Notes: generated from the letters alone by a model not told the origin. Counted from the stretch's first letter, positions 51,414 to 60,161 are shown. The stretch is 64,000 bases of DNA from Chryseobacterium defluvii (GCF_003634775.1 NZ_RBXB01000002.1:496001-560000); one strand, 5' to 3'. Numbers and translations: made by a program.

Positions 51414-52295
51414 ATGATAAGAATGAAAAATATTTTCATAGCACTATTGCTTGCAGGCTATTCCTTTTTAAATGCCCAGGAATTTAAGGCATACCAATTT
51501 TATGATCAGAAAGGAAAAGCAATATCCACTGATAAACTAATCAAAGAACTGGCGGAATATGACGTCATACTTTTTGGCGAAAACCACAATAACTCCATTA
51601 ATCACTGGCTTCAGCTGAAAGTAACGGAAGCTTTGTATGCCAGAAAAAACGGACAGATTATTCTTGGAGCGGAAATGTTCGAAAGAGATAACCAATCCCA
51701 GCTGAACCAGTATTTAAAAGGGGTTTTTGATGCCAAAGCCCTGAAAGATTCAGCCCGTTTATGGAATAATTATACCACAGATTATAAGCCTTTGGTAGAT
51801 TTTGCAAAAGCCCAAAAACTGGATTTCATTGCGACCAATATTCCACGAAGATATGCTTCTCAGACTGCTAAGGAAGGGATTGAATCCTTGCTTGCATTAA
51901 ATGAAGAGGAGAAAAAATATATAGCTCAGCTGCCTATCCAAGTAAGTCTGGAAACTCCCGGCTACAAAGAAATGAAAGCCATGATGGGAGATCATGCTGA
52001 AGGGACAAAAGTGATGAATTTCATTTCGGCACAGGCTACAAAAGATGCAACGATGGCAGAATCCATCCTGAAAAACATTCAGGAAGGTAAAACTTTTATT
52101 CATTACAACGGAAATTATCACAGCAAAGAATTCGGTGGAATTTATTGGTATCTCAAACAAAAGAATCCTCACCTGAAAATAGCAGTGATCTCTGTTTTTG
52201 AAACTGAAAACCCGGATTTAAAAATCCCTCAAAAAGATTACGTTCCTACGAATTTCAACCTGATTATTCCATCAGATATGACGAAAACCTACTAA
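51414..52295 (+). CDS. ChaN-like exported heme-binding protein
   Basis: A 293-residue ChaN-family protein with a signal peptide (ending FLNAQ at about 22) but no lipobox Cys. The domain starts with VILFGENHNNSINH (about 51-64) and contains GAEMFERD, DFIATNIPRRYAS, MMGDH, HYNGNYHSK and a final NPDLKIPQKDYV. ChaN of Campylobacter binds two hemes; that function is inferred here from family and position. Another possible start is ATG 51423, three codons in. It lies after a weak terminator and may have its own promoter, while still belonging to the heme region. Confidence 0.84.
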   Translation: MIRMKNIFIALLLAGYSFLNAQEFKAYQFYDQKGKAISTDKLIKELAEYDVILFGENHNNSINHWLQLKVTEALYARKNGQIILGAEMFERDNQSQLNQYLKGVFDAKALKDSARLWNNYTTDYKPLVDFAKAQKLDFIATNIPRRYASQTAKEGIESLLALNEEEKKYIAQLPIQVSLETPGYKEMKAMMGDHAEGTKVMNFISAQATKDATMAESILKNIQEGKTFIHYNGNYHSKEFGGIYWYLKQKNPHLKIAVISVFETENPDLKIPQKDYVPTNFNLIIPSDMTKTY

Positions 52296-52317
52296 TAATA
52301 TTACAAGCCTATAAAAA

Positions 52318-52350
52318 CAAAAAAAGCTCCCGTTTTTGAGAGCTTTTTTG
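52318..52350. terminator. bidirectional terminator between the ChaN-like gene and the large T9SS gene
   Basis: The stem AAAAAAGCTC / GAGCTTTTTT has a ten-base loop and lies between convergent genes. Confidence 0.8.
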
Positions 52351-52361
52351 TTTTGAATGAA

Positions 52362-55300
52362 TTATTCTTTAATGAATTTCTTCTGAATATTGCCTTTTAC
52401 ATCTTCAATATCAATGATGTAGACACCATTGATGAGCTGGCTCACATTGATCTGGTTGTTCAGGAGAACTCCGCTGGAAATAAGGCGTCCTGTTGAGCTG
52501 TATATTTTATATCCAGCTTTACTGCTGATATTCTTCACATGCAATATTGAGCTTACCGGGTTAGGGTAGATCATAATATCATCCTGGTTCAGAGAATTCG
52601 GAACAGGTAACTTAGAAATCCTTACGGTGTAATCCTCTACTTCTCCATATGGGAAGCTTGTACAGTTCACCGGAATACCTCCTTTTTGCATTGCTACTCT
52701 CATCACTACATATTTGTAATCTGTCATACTTACAAATGCATTAGCCGGTACACTGAATGTTCCTGTGACAGGAGTTGTTGTATTCGGACCTGTAGCAATG
52801 ATTCTTTCATTAGGATCAAAAGTACCACTTCTGTCAAAGTCGATCCATACCGCAACACCAGCCTCATTGGTTGTGGTTTTCTCTATCGTGATCTGGTTTC
52901 CTGTAGATCCCTGGATCAGTTCAATGAAAGTGGCAGGGTTACCTGAATAATCAGTGTAATTGGAAGCTCCCGAAGCATTCTCCATATTAGGTTTGCCGTT
53001 TGGCTTCACCGTCACTTTTGAAATATAATCTGTCGCTGAATTCTGTGAAGACATCTGACAATAGATCACCGTAGGGGTTGTGAAGAAATACAGTTTTGTG
53101 AATTCGGCAACAGTACCATTACAAACATTCGCTACCTGCATTTCATACTTTGTTAATTCAAGAAGGTTAGTCAGTGTATAGGTATTCGTTGGAACGGCTA
53201 TTGTAGTCCAGCTCGGAATACCCACTTTTCTATATCTTAAGACATAGGTTGCCCCCGGGAAAGGATCCCAAACCACAACAGCGGATGTTGGAGTAAGAGT
53301 CGTAATCGTTAATCCGGGAGGCGGCAATTCACATGTTCTTTCCGTTGTAAATACTTTAGGATTCGACCATGGATTGATCGTTGTCTCACCGTTACAAATA
53401 TTGGCGATCTGAACTTCATACGTAGTGTACGGAGATAATCCCGGAAGAGTATAGGTATTGGCCGGTGGTGCCGGTAAGTTGACCTGAATCCATGTTGTTG
53501 TTCCCACTACCCTGTATCTCATCACATAGGTGGAGCTCGCTGCAAGCGGAGTCCAGGTGATCTGAGCTGAGTTCGTGGTGATGTTACTGATCGAAACACT
53601 TGGTGGTGTAGGATCACATCTGGTGGTAAAGGTCTTGATGGCAGTCGGAGCTCCAGGGGTATTTCCACATACCGCTGAAACCTGTACCTCATAAGTTGTT
53701 GCAGGCGTTAAACCTGTTAATGTCAACGGAACATTTCCTAAAAGGGTAGATGCATATACATCCGTCCATGCAGTAGTACCCTGTACTCTGTATTGTACCA
53801 GATACGTGATATTATTCGCAGCACCTGTAATATTAACAATTGCTGAGTTATGCGTAATGGTATTGAATGTAGGTGCATTAGGAGTCGTGTTGGCACACGG
53901 TCTTAATTTCACCGCATAATCCTCTACCTCTCCATTTAAAGCATTCTGACACATTACCGGAGAGCTGGTACGTTTCAGCACTACTCTCATTGTGGTTGTA
54001 AGCGGTCCGTTATAAGCCGTGGTCGGTACATTAAACAATGCTGTTACAGGAGATGTGGTGCTTGCTGCGGAGTTTAAGATCTGCTCAGTAGTTTCAAATA
54101 CCCCGTTCCTGTTAAAGTCGATCCATGCAGATACCGCATCATTATAAGTCGATCCTGTCCAGCCTTTGGCAACAGAAATCTTATTGCCGTTAGATCCGAT
54201 ATCTAATGTGATAAGGGTGGCAGGAGTGGTATAGCTGATATAATTAGTCTGTACGGAGGTATTACTCATTGGCGGAATACCCGGATTTACAGGAGTAATG
54301 GTCACATTGGAGATATGGTCATTGGTTCCTGTACCTGTCATTGGACAATAGGTAATAGGGGTGGTGGTAAATGTTGTAGAAGTAGACCAAGGTCCCTGAG
54401 TTCCACCACATACGGTAGCCACCTGTACTTCATAAGCCGTTTGTTCTGTAAGACCTGTAATGTTATAACTGTTCGTTGTTACAAGAGGTGAAGTAACCCA
54501 TGCACCAACCGGTGAAGTGGTTCTCCATCTTACATAATAAGTAGCACCGGTAGCTCCCATCCATGAAACAGTAGCAGCAGTGGCAGCAATATTACTCATG
54601 GTAATCCCTGTTGGTGCTGCAGTAGTACATGCAGGAATATCTACAAATTTAACCTGATAGTCTTCTACTTCCCCGTTGCTGGTAAGATTGGCACAGGCAT
54701 CAGCCGGCGTAGATAAATATACAATAACACGCATTTTCAGCTTGTTGGTTCCCATATAAGCATTGGCAGGAACAGCGAAAGTAGCGGTTACAGGAGTCGT
54801 ATTGGAATACCCTAAATTCATAATTCTTTCACCTCCAGGAGTTGTAGAAGGGATATTGTTGAAAATCCCGTCCCCGTTAAAGTCGATCCAGGCATTGGTA
54901 GAATAGGTGCTGGAAAGGATAGTTCTTCCCACAGAAAGTACATTTCCTGTGGTATTACGTCCTAAAGTGATAAGCTTAGCAGGATCATTGGAATAATCCG
55001 TATAAGTACTCTCATTAGAATTATTGCTCATGATTGGCGTATTCACACCGGTCATGGTAACATTATTGATGTAGCCGTTTGTAACGGTAGCAGTACCTGT
55101 ATTACAATAGCTAATAGCCGGAGTGGTAAAGTTGGTGGATGCTGAGAATGGCCCCTGGGTTCCACCACAGATAGTGGAAACCTGTACTTCATATTGAGTA
55201 TTTCCATTCAGGTTTGAAATTGTATATGGATTAGCAGCAGGGTTTATGGTAATCCATGTAGGAGAACCAATCTGTCTGTATCTTAATACATAAGTAGCAT

Positions 55301-56819
55301 TTGCAGTTACAGTCCATGAAACAGTGGCTGTTGAAGAGGTCAGATTGGAAATATTGATATTAGTTGGCGGAGCCGTGGTACATGGTTGTAAATCAATAGC
55401 TTCAAACTGTATTCTTGGAATGGTGGAATATCTGCTGGTGGCTGTCGGTGGACTTGTCGGGTCAGGATTATTAGAGGTGTTGTAATACAACATTCCTCTG
55501 TTGGTACCCGCTGTATAACTTCCCCATTGGGCAGTACATGATGTACCTGCGGTGTTTTCATCAACAGCAACCACAATATTGCTTGTGCCATTCCACAAGA
55601 AAGGAGTCGTTAATAAAAGTTCTACCCAGTTACCATTTGTCATCGTAGGCACTGTGTCTGAATATACCTGCGTTAAGGATGAGACAGGAATCCAGCTGGT
55701 AGTGGTAGGGAAATTAGCTTGTGTAGTATTTCCCATATACACCGTCCAGTTATTATAATTAGCCTGAGTGGCTGCTGTGGATGATACATAAAATCTGATT
55801 TTGGTAATATAATGATTGGAACCTACTGCACCGGCAACTTCAGCCGCTGTATATATTTGTTGAGAATAATTATATCCTGAGCAGGAATACATAGGAAGAT
55901 TAGCCAAAGTAGCAGTACCTGAACCTATTTGTCCTGGCGTGAATGAAGGACCGGCTATCCAGGCTGTTTTATCTGTTGGAGAGCATACGGATCTCACCCA
56001 CCAGTAATAGGTAGTTCCTGACACCAGGGGAGTCAGGTTTGCTGTAGTTGCTGCCGTTGGTGTACCCACTGTTGCTGCCGTAGGGGCTACTCCGGTCGTA
56101 TTGTAATAATACTCATATCCATTGGCAGGAGCTGGTGCCGGTGCAGCCCAGTTGATAGTAGCTGAATTAGGCGCAAGATTGGTAACGGGTAATGTAGTAG
56201 GTTCAAAACAGGTAGGAGCTTCCATTACCTTTACCTCATCCAGCAAAACATCATCATAAAAATAACCATTACCTGCAGCGTCTTTATCTACTATAAACTT
56301 CAATTGGATAGTAGTTCCTATGTAGGTGGCAGCTAAAGGTATTCCTACGGTCCTCCATTCAGAATCATTGGTATCGTTAGAGAAGATCTGAACCCATCCG
56401 TTTCCGTCATTTATAAGTACCTTCAAGACATTGTTGTCATAAGGAGGAAGTGTACCTGTCGCGGAAGTCAGATGGTTTTTAAACCATTCAAATTCAACAT
56501 ACGGAACTGTTAAACCCGTTAAGTTAATCTGTGGAGTAGTAAGCTCAACATTATGAAGGTTAGCATACGGTGAACTGGCATCTACCCAGGCAAAAGTACC
56601 TGCAGGTTTTCCACCGTTACCGGTAGCTCCGTAGCCGGCAGAACCGGAAAATTTCCAAATAGCGGTGGCACTGGTAGATGAAGGGTTGGTATTCGTCCAG
56701 CAAGCGGGTAAAGCTCCTGAACTGAAAGATTGCGAGAACGGAACCGTAGCAACGGGACAGGTTTGCGCAAAAATGAGCCCTGTAAAGGCCAGTACTAGAA
56801 AAAGTAAAATTTTCTTCAT
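52362..56819 (-). CDS. large T9SS-secreted fibronectin type III / GEVED repeat protein
   Basis: A 1485-residue surface or secreted protein with a signal peptide (about 1-18, ending LIFAQ). An N-terminal MAM/choice-of-anchor-like module (about 22-200) is followed by multiple fibronectin type III domains with recurrent YEVQV and GATYVLRYR- or ATYVMRYR-like strands. At least three GEVED domains are interspersed, recognised by SNGEVEDY, LNGEVEDY and YGEVEDY. The C-terminus (about 1405-1485; IMIYPNPV, GVYIIDIED, FIKE end) is a type A T9SS sorting domain. There is no enzyme motif, so adhesion or a structural role is likely. The high Thr/Ala content and repeats mean that exact domain borders are uncertain. 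Confidence 0.88.
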   Translation of the reverse strand: MKKILLFLVLAFTGLIFAQTCPVATVPFSQSFSSGALPACWTNTNPSSTSATAIWKFSGSAGYGATGNGGKPAGTFAWVDASSPYANLHNVELTTPQINLTGLTVPYVEFEWFKNHLTSATGTLPPYDNNVLKVLINDGNGWVQIFSNDTNDSEWRTVGIPLAATYIGTTIQLKFIVDKDAAGNGYFYDDVLLDEVKVMEAPTCFEPTTLPVTNLAPNSATINWAAPAPAPANGYEYYYNTTGVAPTAATVGTPTAATTANLTPLVSGTTYYWWVRSVCSPTDKTAWIAGPSFTPGQIGSGTATLANLPMYSCSGYNYSQQIYTAAEVAGAVGSNHYITKIRFYVSSTAATQANYNNWTVYMGNTTQANFPTTTSWIPVSSLTQVYSDTVPTMTNGNWVELLLTTPFLWNGTSNIVVAVDENTAGTSCTAQWGSYTAGTNRGMLYYNTSNNPDPTSPPTATSRYSTIPRIQFEAIDLQPCTTAPPTNINISNLTSSTATVSWTVTANATYVLRYRQIGSPTWITINPAANPYTISNLNGNTQYEVQVSTICGGTQGPFSASTNFTTPAISYCNTGTATVTNGYINNVTMTGVNTPIMSNNSNESTYTDYSNDPAKLITLGRNTTGNVLSVGRTILSSTYSTNAWIDFNGDGIFNNIPSTTPGGERIMNLGYSNTTPVTATFAVPANAYMGTNKLKMRVIVYLSTPADACANLTSNGEVEDYQVKFVDIPACTTAAPTGITMSNIAATAATVSWMGATGATYYVRWRTTSPVGAWVTSPLVTTNSYNITGLTEQTAYEVQVATVCGGTQGPWSTSTTFTTTPITYCPMTGTGTNDHISNVTITPVNPGIPPMSNTSVQTNYISYTTPATLITLDIGSNGNKISVAKGWTGSTYNDAVSAWIDFNRNGVFETTEQILNSAASTTSPVTALFNVPTTAYNGPLTTTMRVVLKRTSSPVMCQNALNGEVEDYAVKLRPCANTTPNAPTFNTITHNSAIVNITGAANNITYLVQYRVQGTTAWTDVYASTLLGNVPLTLTGLTPATTYEVQVSAVCGNTPGAPTAIKTFTTRCDPTPPSVSISNITTNSAQITWTPLAASSTYVMRYRVVGTTTWIQVNLPAPPANTYTLPGLSPYTTYEVQIANICNGETTINPWSNPKVFTTERTCELPPPGLTITTLTPTSAVVVWDPFPGATYVLRYRKVGIPSWTTIAVPTNTYTLTNLLELTKYEMQVANVCNGTVAEFTKLYFFTTPTVIYCQMSSQNSATDYISKVTVKPNGKPNMENASGASNYTDYSGNPATFIELIQGSTGNQITIEKTTTNEAGVAVWIDFDRSGTFDPNERIIATGPNTTTPVTGTFSVPANAFVSMTDYKYVVMRVAMQKGGIPVNCTSFPYGEVEDYTVRISKLPVPNSLNQDDIMIYPNPVSSILHVKNISSKAGYKIYSSTGRLISSGVLLNNQINVSQLINGVYIIDIEDVKGNIQKKFIKE

Positions 56820-57084
56820 ACAGTATAAAGTTTAGTTTAATTTCTCAAAAAATCACTTCTTAGTTAATTTTTTTTATGTAAAAATTGAATCGGTAAGTTA
56901 ATTAAACTGTTTTGATGGTGCAACTTAGATTTACTTTTTATAATTTTTTATAATTATGTTTAAAATTTTAATAAAATTTTAACCTGTTTTGTTGGTTTTT
57001 TTAAAATAAATTTATTATACAACGCATAAAGCTTGACGGGTAGGTTATTCTTTTACATCTTATATTTGTATCATTGGATTGCTT
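56820..57084. other. divergent AT-rich spacer
   Basis: This 265-bp region between the divergent T9SS and deformylase-like genes is very AT-rich and holds no ORF. The only clear signal is TATATTTG at 57061, before the deformylase-like gene. No promoter for the large T9SS gene was recognised. Confidence 0.6.
57061..57068 (+). promoter_or_regulatory. -7 element of the deformylase-like gene
   Basis: TATATTTG matches TAnnTTTG, 16 bases before the ATG at 57085. Confidence 0.6.
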
Positions 57085-57702
57085 ATGAAAAAAATATTTT
57101 TATTTTTAATTTTATCAGTTAATTGGATCTTTGCTCAGGAATTAACTCCTAAGGAGCTTTCCATTATCAATCAGGGTGATATTAATTCCGCTTTGCCTAT
57201 TTACCAGATTACCGAGCCTGATCAGCATAAAACATTATTAAATCTTTCCACGGAAATTGACCCCCTGGATCCTCATACGGCTGCTTTGGTTAAAAGGATG
57301 AAGCTTTCTCTCCTTTCAACGGATGGAGGTGTGGGCATTGCTGCTCCGCAGGTGGGGATCAACAGAAAAGTAATCTGGGTTCAGCGTTTTGATAAAGAAA
57401 ATACACCGTTGGAATATTTCATTAATCCGGTTATTGTATGGAGATCGGAAATACAGAACTTAGGACCGGAAGGAGACTTGTCTATTCCTGATTTCAGGGA
57501 CCAGTTTTATAGAAGTAAAGTCATTCAGCTGGAGTATGTGGATTTGAAAGGACAGAAATATTCAGAAATTGTAGAAGGGTTTACCGCAGTAATTTTCCAG
57601 CATGAGATAGACCATCTTTTCGGAATTCTGATTTCCGATAAAAAGGAAAAAGAGAAAAACGATGCTTATCAAAAAGTAGATGCTTTTCAGAAGGATAAAT
57701 AA
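57085..57702 (+). CDS. exported peptide-deformylase-like protein with Cys-to-Asp change
   Basis: A 205-residue peptide-deformylase homologue. The start at 57085 (MKKIFLFLILSVNWIFAQ) gives a convincing signal peptide; a TTG two codons upstream is less likely. Motif I is GVGIAAPQVG (82-91) and motif III is QHEIDH (172-177). Motif II, normally EGCLS, reads EGDLS, so Asp131 replaces the metal-binding Cys. PDF normally removes the N-terminal formyl group in the cytoplasm; an exported form with a changed ligand must have another use or be inactive. The family assignment is secure, the activity is not. Behind it lies a bidirectional terminator. Confidence 0.88.
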   Translation: MKKIFLFLILSVNWIFAQELTPKELSIINQGDINSALPIYQITEPDQHKTLLNLSTEIDPLDPHTAALVKRMKLSLLSTDGGVGIAAPQVGINRKVIWVQRFDKENTPLEYFINPVIVWRSEIQNLGPEGDLSIPDFRDQFYRSKVIQLEYVDLKGQKYSEIVEGFTAVIFQHEIDHLFGILISDKKEKEKNDAYQKVDAFQKDK

Positions 57703-57707
57703 AGGTA

Positions 57708-57740
57708 AAACAGGCTATCACAAGGATAGCCTGTTTTTAT
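57708..57740. terminator. bidirectional terminator between the deformylase-like and lipoprotein genes
   Basis: The stem AAACAGGCTATC / GATAGCCTGTTT is followed by a T-run on each strand. The stop codon of the minus-strand lipoprotein gene overlaps its end. Confidence 0.85.
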
Positions 57741-58042
57741 TTTATCTCATTCACCTGCCTTATAATATTCGTATTATTTTCAATACCTATATTAAAAGCT
57801 TTTCCTTCTTTAGCACTCTGATTAAGCTTTTCCAAAAGGATTTGATAATCGGGATCTTTTTTTGACAGGTAAAAAACCTGCTGACTTATTCCTATAGTCA
57901 CCCGCTGAAATTTTTCCGGGTTTTCCGGATCTTCAGTAACCTGGTTGATGGTTGAATTATTATACCAGGTTAAATTCTGTGAGTTGGGATTATGGGAACA
58001 AGATGTGATCATAAAGAATATTATATAAATCCATGCTTTCAT
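57737..58042 (-). CDS. small lipoprotein resembling the protein-glutaminase propeptide
   Basis: A 101-residue putative lipoprotein with a hydrophobic N-terminus and lipobox ending in Cys15 (MITSC). The mature part (about 45-98) aligns by eye with residues 58-110 of the adjacent protein-glutaminase precursor, in its propeptide. VTIGISQQVFYL corresponds to VSFILSAQFYEI, then a shared Tyr, Leu-Leu/Ile and Asn-x-N/T-x-I pattern follow in the same order. It has no catalytic region. It lies immediately downstream of the glutaminase gene on the same strand, separated by a hairpin. A role as inhibitor or folding helper of the enzyme is an inference. Confidence 0.68.
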   Translation of the reverse strand: MKAWIYIIFFMITSCSHNPNSQNLTWYNNSTINQVTEDPENPEKFQRVTIGISQQVFYLSKKDPDYQILLEKLNQSAKEGKAFNIGIENNTNIIRQVNEIK

Positions 58043-58057
58043 AAAGAATAGTATTTA

Positions 58058-58104
58058 ATATGCAGCTCTTGCAATTTACCTATAAATATACAGGAGCTGC
58101 ATAT
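58058..58104. repeat. 11-bp perfect hairpin between glutaminase and lipoprotein genes
   Basis: ATATGCAGCTC (58058-58068) and GAGCTGCATAT (58094-58104) are perfectly complementary around a 25-base loop. No T-run follows on the minus strand, so it is a poor terminator; it could shape expression of the downstream lipoprotein gene or stabilise mRNA. Confidence 0.55.
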
Positions 58105-58110
58105 GATATA

Positions 58111-59076
58111 TTAAGAGATTCCTCCGCAGTGTGATACGCTTGGAGCCGGTGTCGGAGAACAGCCGGAAAGTGATGAGAACGTTGTCAGTACACAATTGGT
58201 ATTGATGTAACTGTTATCATACAAATAAGATCCGGTTGAGCTTCTGTAATAAATATTTCCTGCTGTATTGGCATAAGAAGAAGAGGATGCAGTTCCGCAA
58301 GAGGTATTTACACACGCATTTCTCCAGGTAGTTTCAGTAACAGGCCCGTTAGGAAACAGGGACGGATCAATAATTCTTTTTTCAGTAACTCCGGAAGCAT
58401 TTTTATAGCTCACCAAAATGGCTACGTGATAATTCCATGATACACAGCAAGAACCGGTAGAGGCTTTTAGATTTCCATAGATAAACTGTTTTTCACAATC
58501 ATATCCATTGTTCACAAGGATTTGTCTCATTTTGTGAGCTCTTGCGTAGCAACCGTCTACAGCATATCTGAATGTAATACACGGAGAAGAAGCTGTTGAA
58601 GTTCCGCACGACTGGTTTTTAATTTGAGTAAACATATTGTTTAAAGTAGTTACATTGGGAAGTACACTCGTCAATTTGTTAAGTTCCGGTTTTTCTTCCT
58701 TGGTCAGGATAGACCTAAAGTATTTAACATCTTCCTCAGTTCCTTTTTCCACCTTCACGATTTCATTGCTGTTAAGCTTCATAAAAACATGAATAGGAGA
58801 CTCATTCTGTATAGCCTGCCTGATCAGGCTGATGTACTCTTCATTTTCTTTGCTTGGCTTAATTTCGTAGAATTGGGCACTAAGGATGAAAGAAACTTTC
58901 AACGTTCCGTTTTCTTCATTAATTCCCACAGGAACCGTTTTTCCGAAGTCCCTTGCGGCAACATGGTTACTGGTGTTTTCTTTTCCAACTACATCTTGAT
59001 TGGTAGCGGAGTCTGAGCAGGCATTTGACGACAGTAAAGTCAAAAATACCACCATTGATAAGAATAGTTTTTTCAT
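58111..59076 (-). CDS. protein-glutaminase (protein deamidase), pre-pro-enzyme
   Basis: A 321-residue precursor that deamidates glutamine side chains in proteins, releasing ammonia (EC 3.5.1.44). The signal peptide ends near Cys20 (SSNAC, lipobox-like). The propeptide spans about 21-134 and the mature enzyme begins around residue 135. The catalytic triad is Cys176 (VDGCYARAHKMR), His217 (WNYHVAI) and Asp237 (RIIDPSLF). The mature region has many paired Cys and closely matches the Chryseobacterium proteolyticum enzyme. It is predicted to be secreted and activated by cleavage of the propeptide. The downstream lipoprotein gene is a likely companion. Confidence 0.94.
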   Translation of the reverse strand: MKKLFLSMVVFLTLLSSNACSDSATNQDVVGKENTSNHVAARDFGKTVPVGINEENGTLKVSFILSAQFYEIKPSKENEEYISLIRQAIQNESPIHVFMKLNSNEIVKVEKGTEEDVKYFRSILTKEEKPELNKLTSVLPNVTTLNNMFTQIKNQSCGTSTASSPCITFRYAVDGCYARAHKMRQILVNNGYDCEKQFIYGNLKASTGSCCVSWNYHVAILVSYKNASGVTEKRIIDPSLFPNGPVTETTWRNACVNTSCGTASSSSYANTAGNIYYRSSTGSYLYDNSYINTNCVLTTFSSLSGCSPTPAPSVSHCGGIS

Positions 59077-59400
59077 GATTTTTAAGATTTAATGGTTTGG
59101 TGTTTTATATGAATTATAGTTTTTATAAATAATATTTTTAATATTTCCCGTATTGGTGATATGAAATTAAGAAAAACTCAAATGCTAACCAAACAAATTT
59201 TATAAAAAAAATATTTTTTTTTCTTCTAACACATTGAAATTCTTTGTTTAAAGGAAAAACGCGACATAAAATATCCCTTTAAAGGGAAAAATGGAATCAT
59301 CGCATATAAAAAATATAAAAAATCATAAGTCCGCAAGATTCGGATTTTTTTAGAGAGACCCGATGCTCATTTTTGCAAGAAGATATTAAAACAAGAAATA
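59077..59400. other. divergent regulatory spacer between the glutaminase and SDR genes
   Basis: This 324-bp AT-rich region lies between divergently transcribed genes and contains no ORF. The notable feature is the inverted repeat at 59327-59347. No clear TAnnTTTG element was found for either gene. Confidence 0.6.
59327..59347. promoter_or_regulatory. candidate operator AAGTCCG-N7-CGGATTT
   Basis: An inverted repeat (one G-T pair) with a seven-base spacer, 54 bases before the SDR start codon. Although a T-run follows, no plus-strand gene ends nearby, so an operator is more likely than a terminator. Confidence 0.4.
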
Positions 59401-60153
59401 ATGCAAAGATTTAAAAACAAATTCGCTTTAATTACAGGCGGAACCAATGGAATGGGTTGGGCAACCGCACAACAATTCATTCATGAAGGTGGAAAAGTCA
59501 TTATTACCGGAAGGAGGGAAGAAACAGTAAATAAAGCATTGAAGACATTAGGGAAAAATGCTTTTGGGATTGTATCGGATGCGGGAAGTATGAAAGATCT
59601 GATGAACCTGCAGAGTGAGGTCAGAAAATATGCCCAAAACATAGATTTGGTTTTTGCCAATGCTGGTTATGGAAAGTTTGCCCCTATTGAAAATGTTGAT
59701 GAAAACGGATTTGATGAGCTCTTTAATCTATTAGTAAAAGGTCCTTTTTTTACGGTTCAGCAAATGTTGCCTCTGATGCAAAAGGGAAGTTCCGTTATTT
59801 TCAATACTTCTGTTGCTACAGACATTGCAATGCCCAACTTTTCGATCTATTCTGCGGCAAAATCAGCAGTACAGTCTTTCATCAAAACTTTTGCTGCGGA
59901 ATTAACGGAAAGAGGAATTCGTGTGAATGGCATCAGTCCCGGACACATCAAAACCAATATTTTTAATAACACAGGTCTGAATGTTGAGCAGATTGAAAAT
60001 GCGGTTGAACAAATTATCCCTACTATTCCTTTTAAAAGATTGGGTGAACCTTCAGAAATTGCCAGTACAGTACTTTTCTTGGCCTCAGAAGAAGCATCTT
60101 ATATTCATGGTGTTGAATTGAAGGTGGATGCAGGGATTTCTGTGATAAGGTAG
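59401..60153 (+). CDS. short-chain dehydrogenase/reductase
   Basis: A 250-residue SDR with cofactor motif TGGTNGMG (13-20), NAGYGK (about 88-93), the catalytic Ser in NTSVAT and YSAAK (about 151-155). The C-terminal GVELKVDAGISVIR is typical of classical FabG-like enzymes. The substrate is unknown. It is a third SDR in the window, not closely related to the two at 37268 and 38272. A possible operator lies upstream, and the gene ends before an inverted repeat at 60162. Confidence 0.9.
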   Translation: MQRFKNKFALITGGTNGMGWATAQQFIHEGGKVIITGRREETVNKALKTLGKNAFGIVSDAGSMKDLMNLQSEVRKYAQNIDLVFANAGYGKFAPIENVDENGFDELFNLLVKGPFFTVQQMLPLMQKGSSVIFNTSVATDIAMPNFSIYSAAKSAVQSFIKTFAAELTERGIRVNGISPGHIKTNIFNNTGLNVEQIENAVEQIIPTIPFKRLGEPSEIASTVLFLASEEASYIHGVELKVDAGISVIR

Positions 60154-60161
60154 AGTAAAAA

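Noticed and set aside
57475..57477. Asp codon in the deformylase motif as a sequencing error
   Set aside because: Changing Cys (TGT/TGC) to GAC needs at least two base changes, and the rest of the frame is intact, so an error is unlikely.
59327..59360. Intrinsic terminator
   Set aside because: No plus-strand gene ends within 1.6 kb upstream, so there is nothing evident to terminate.
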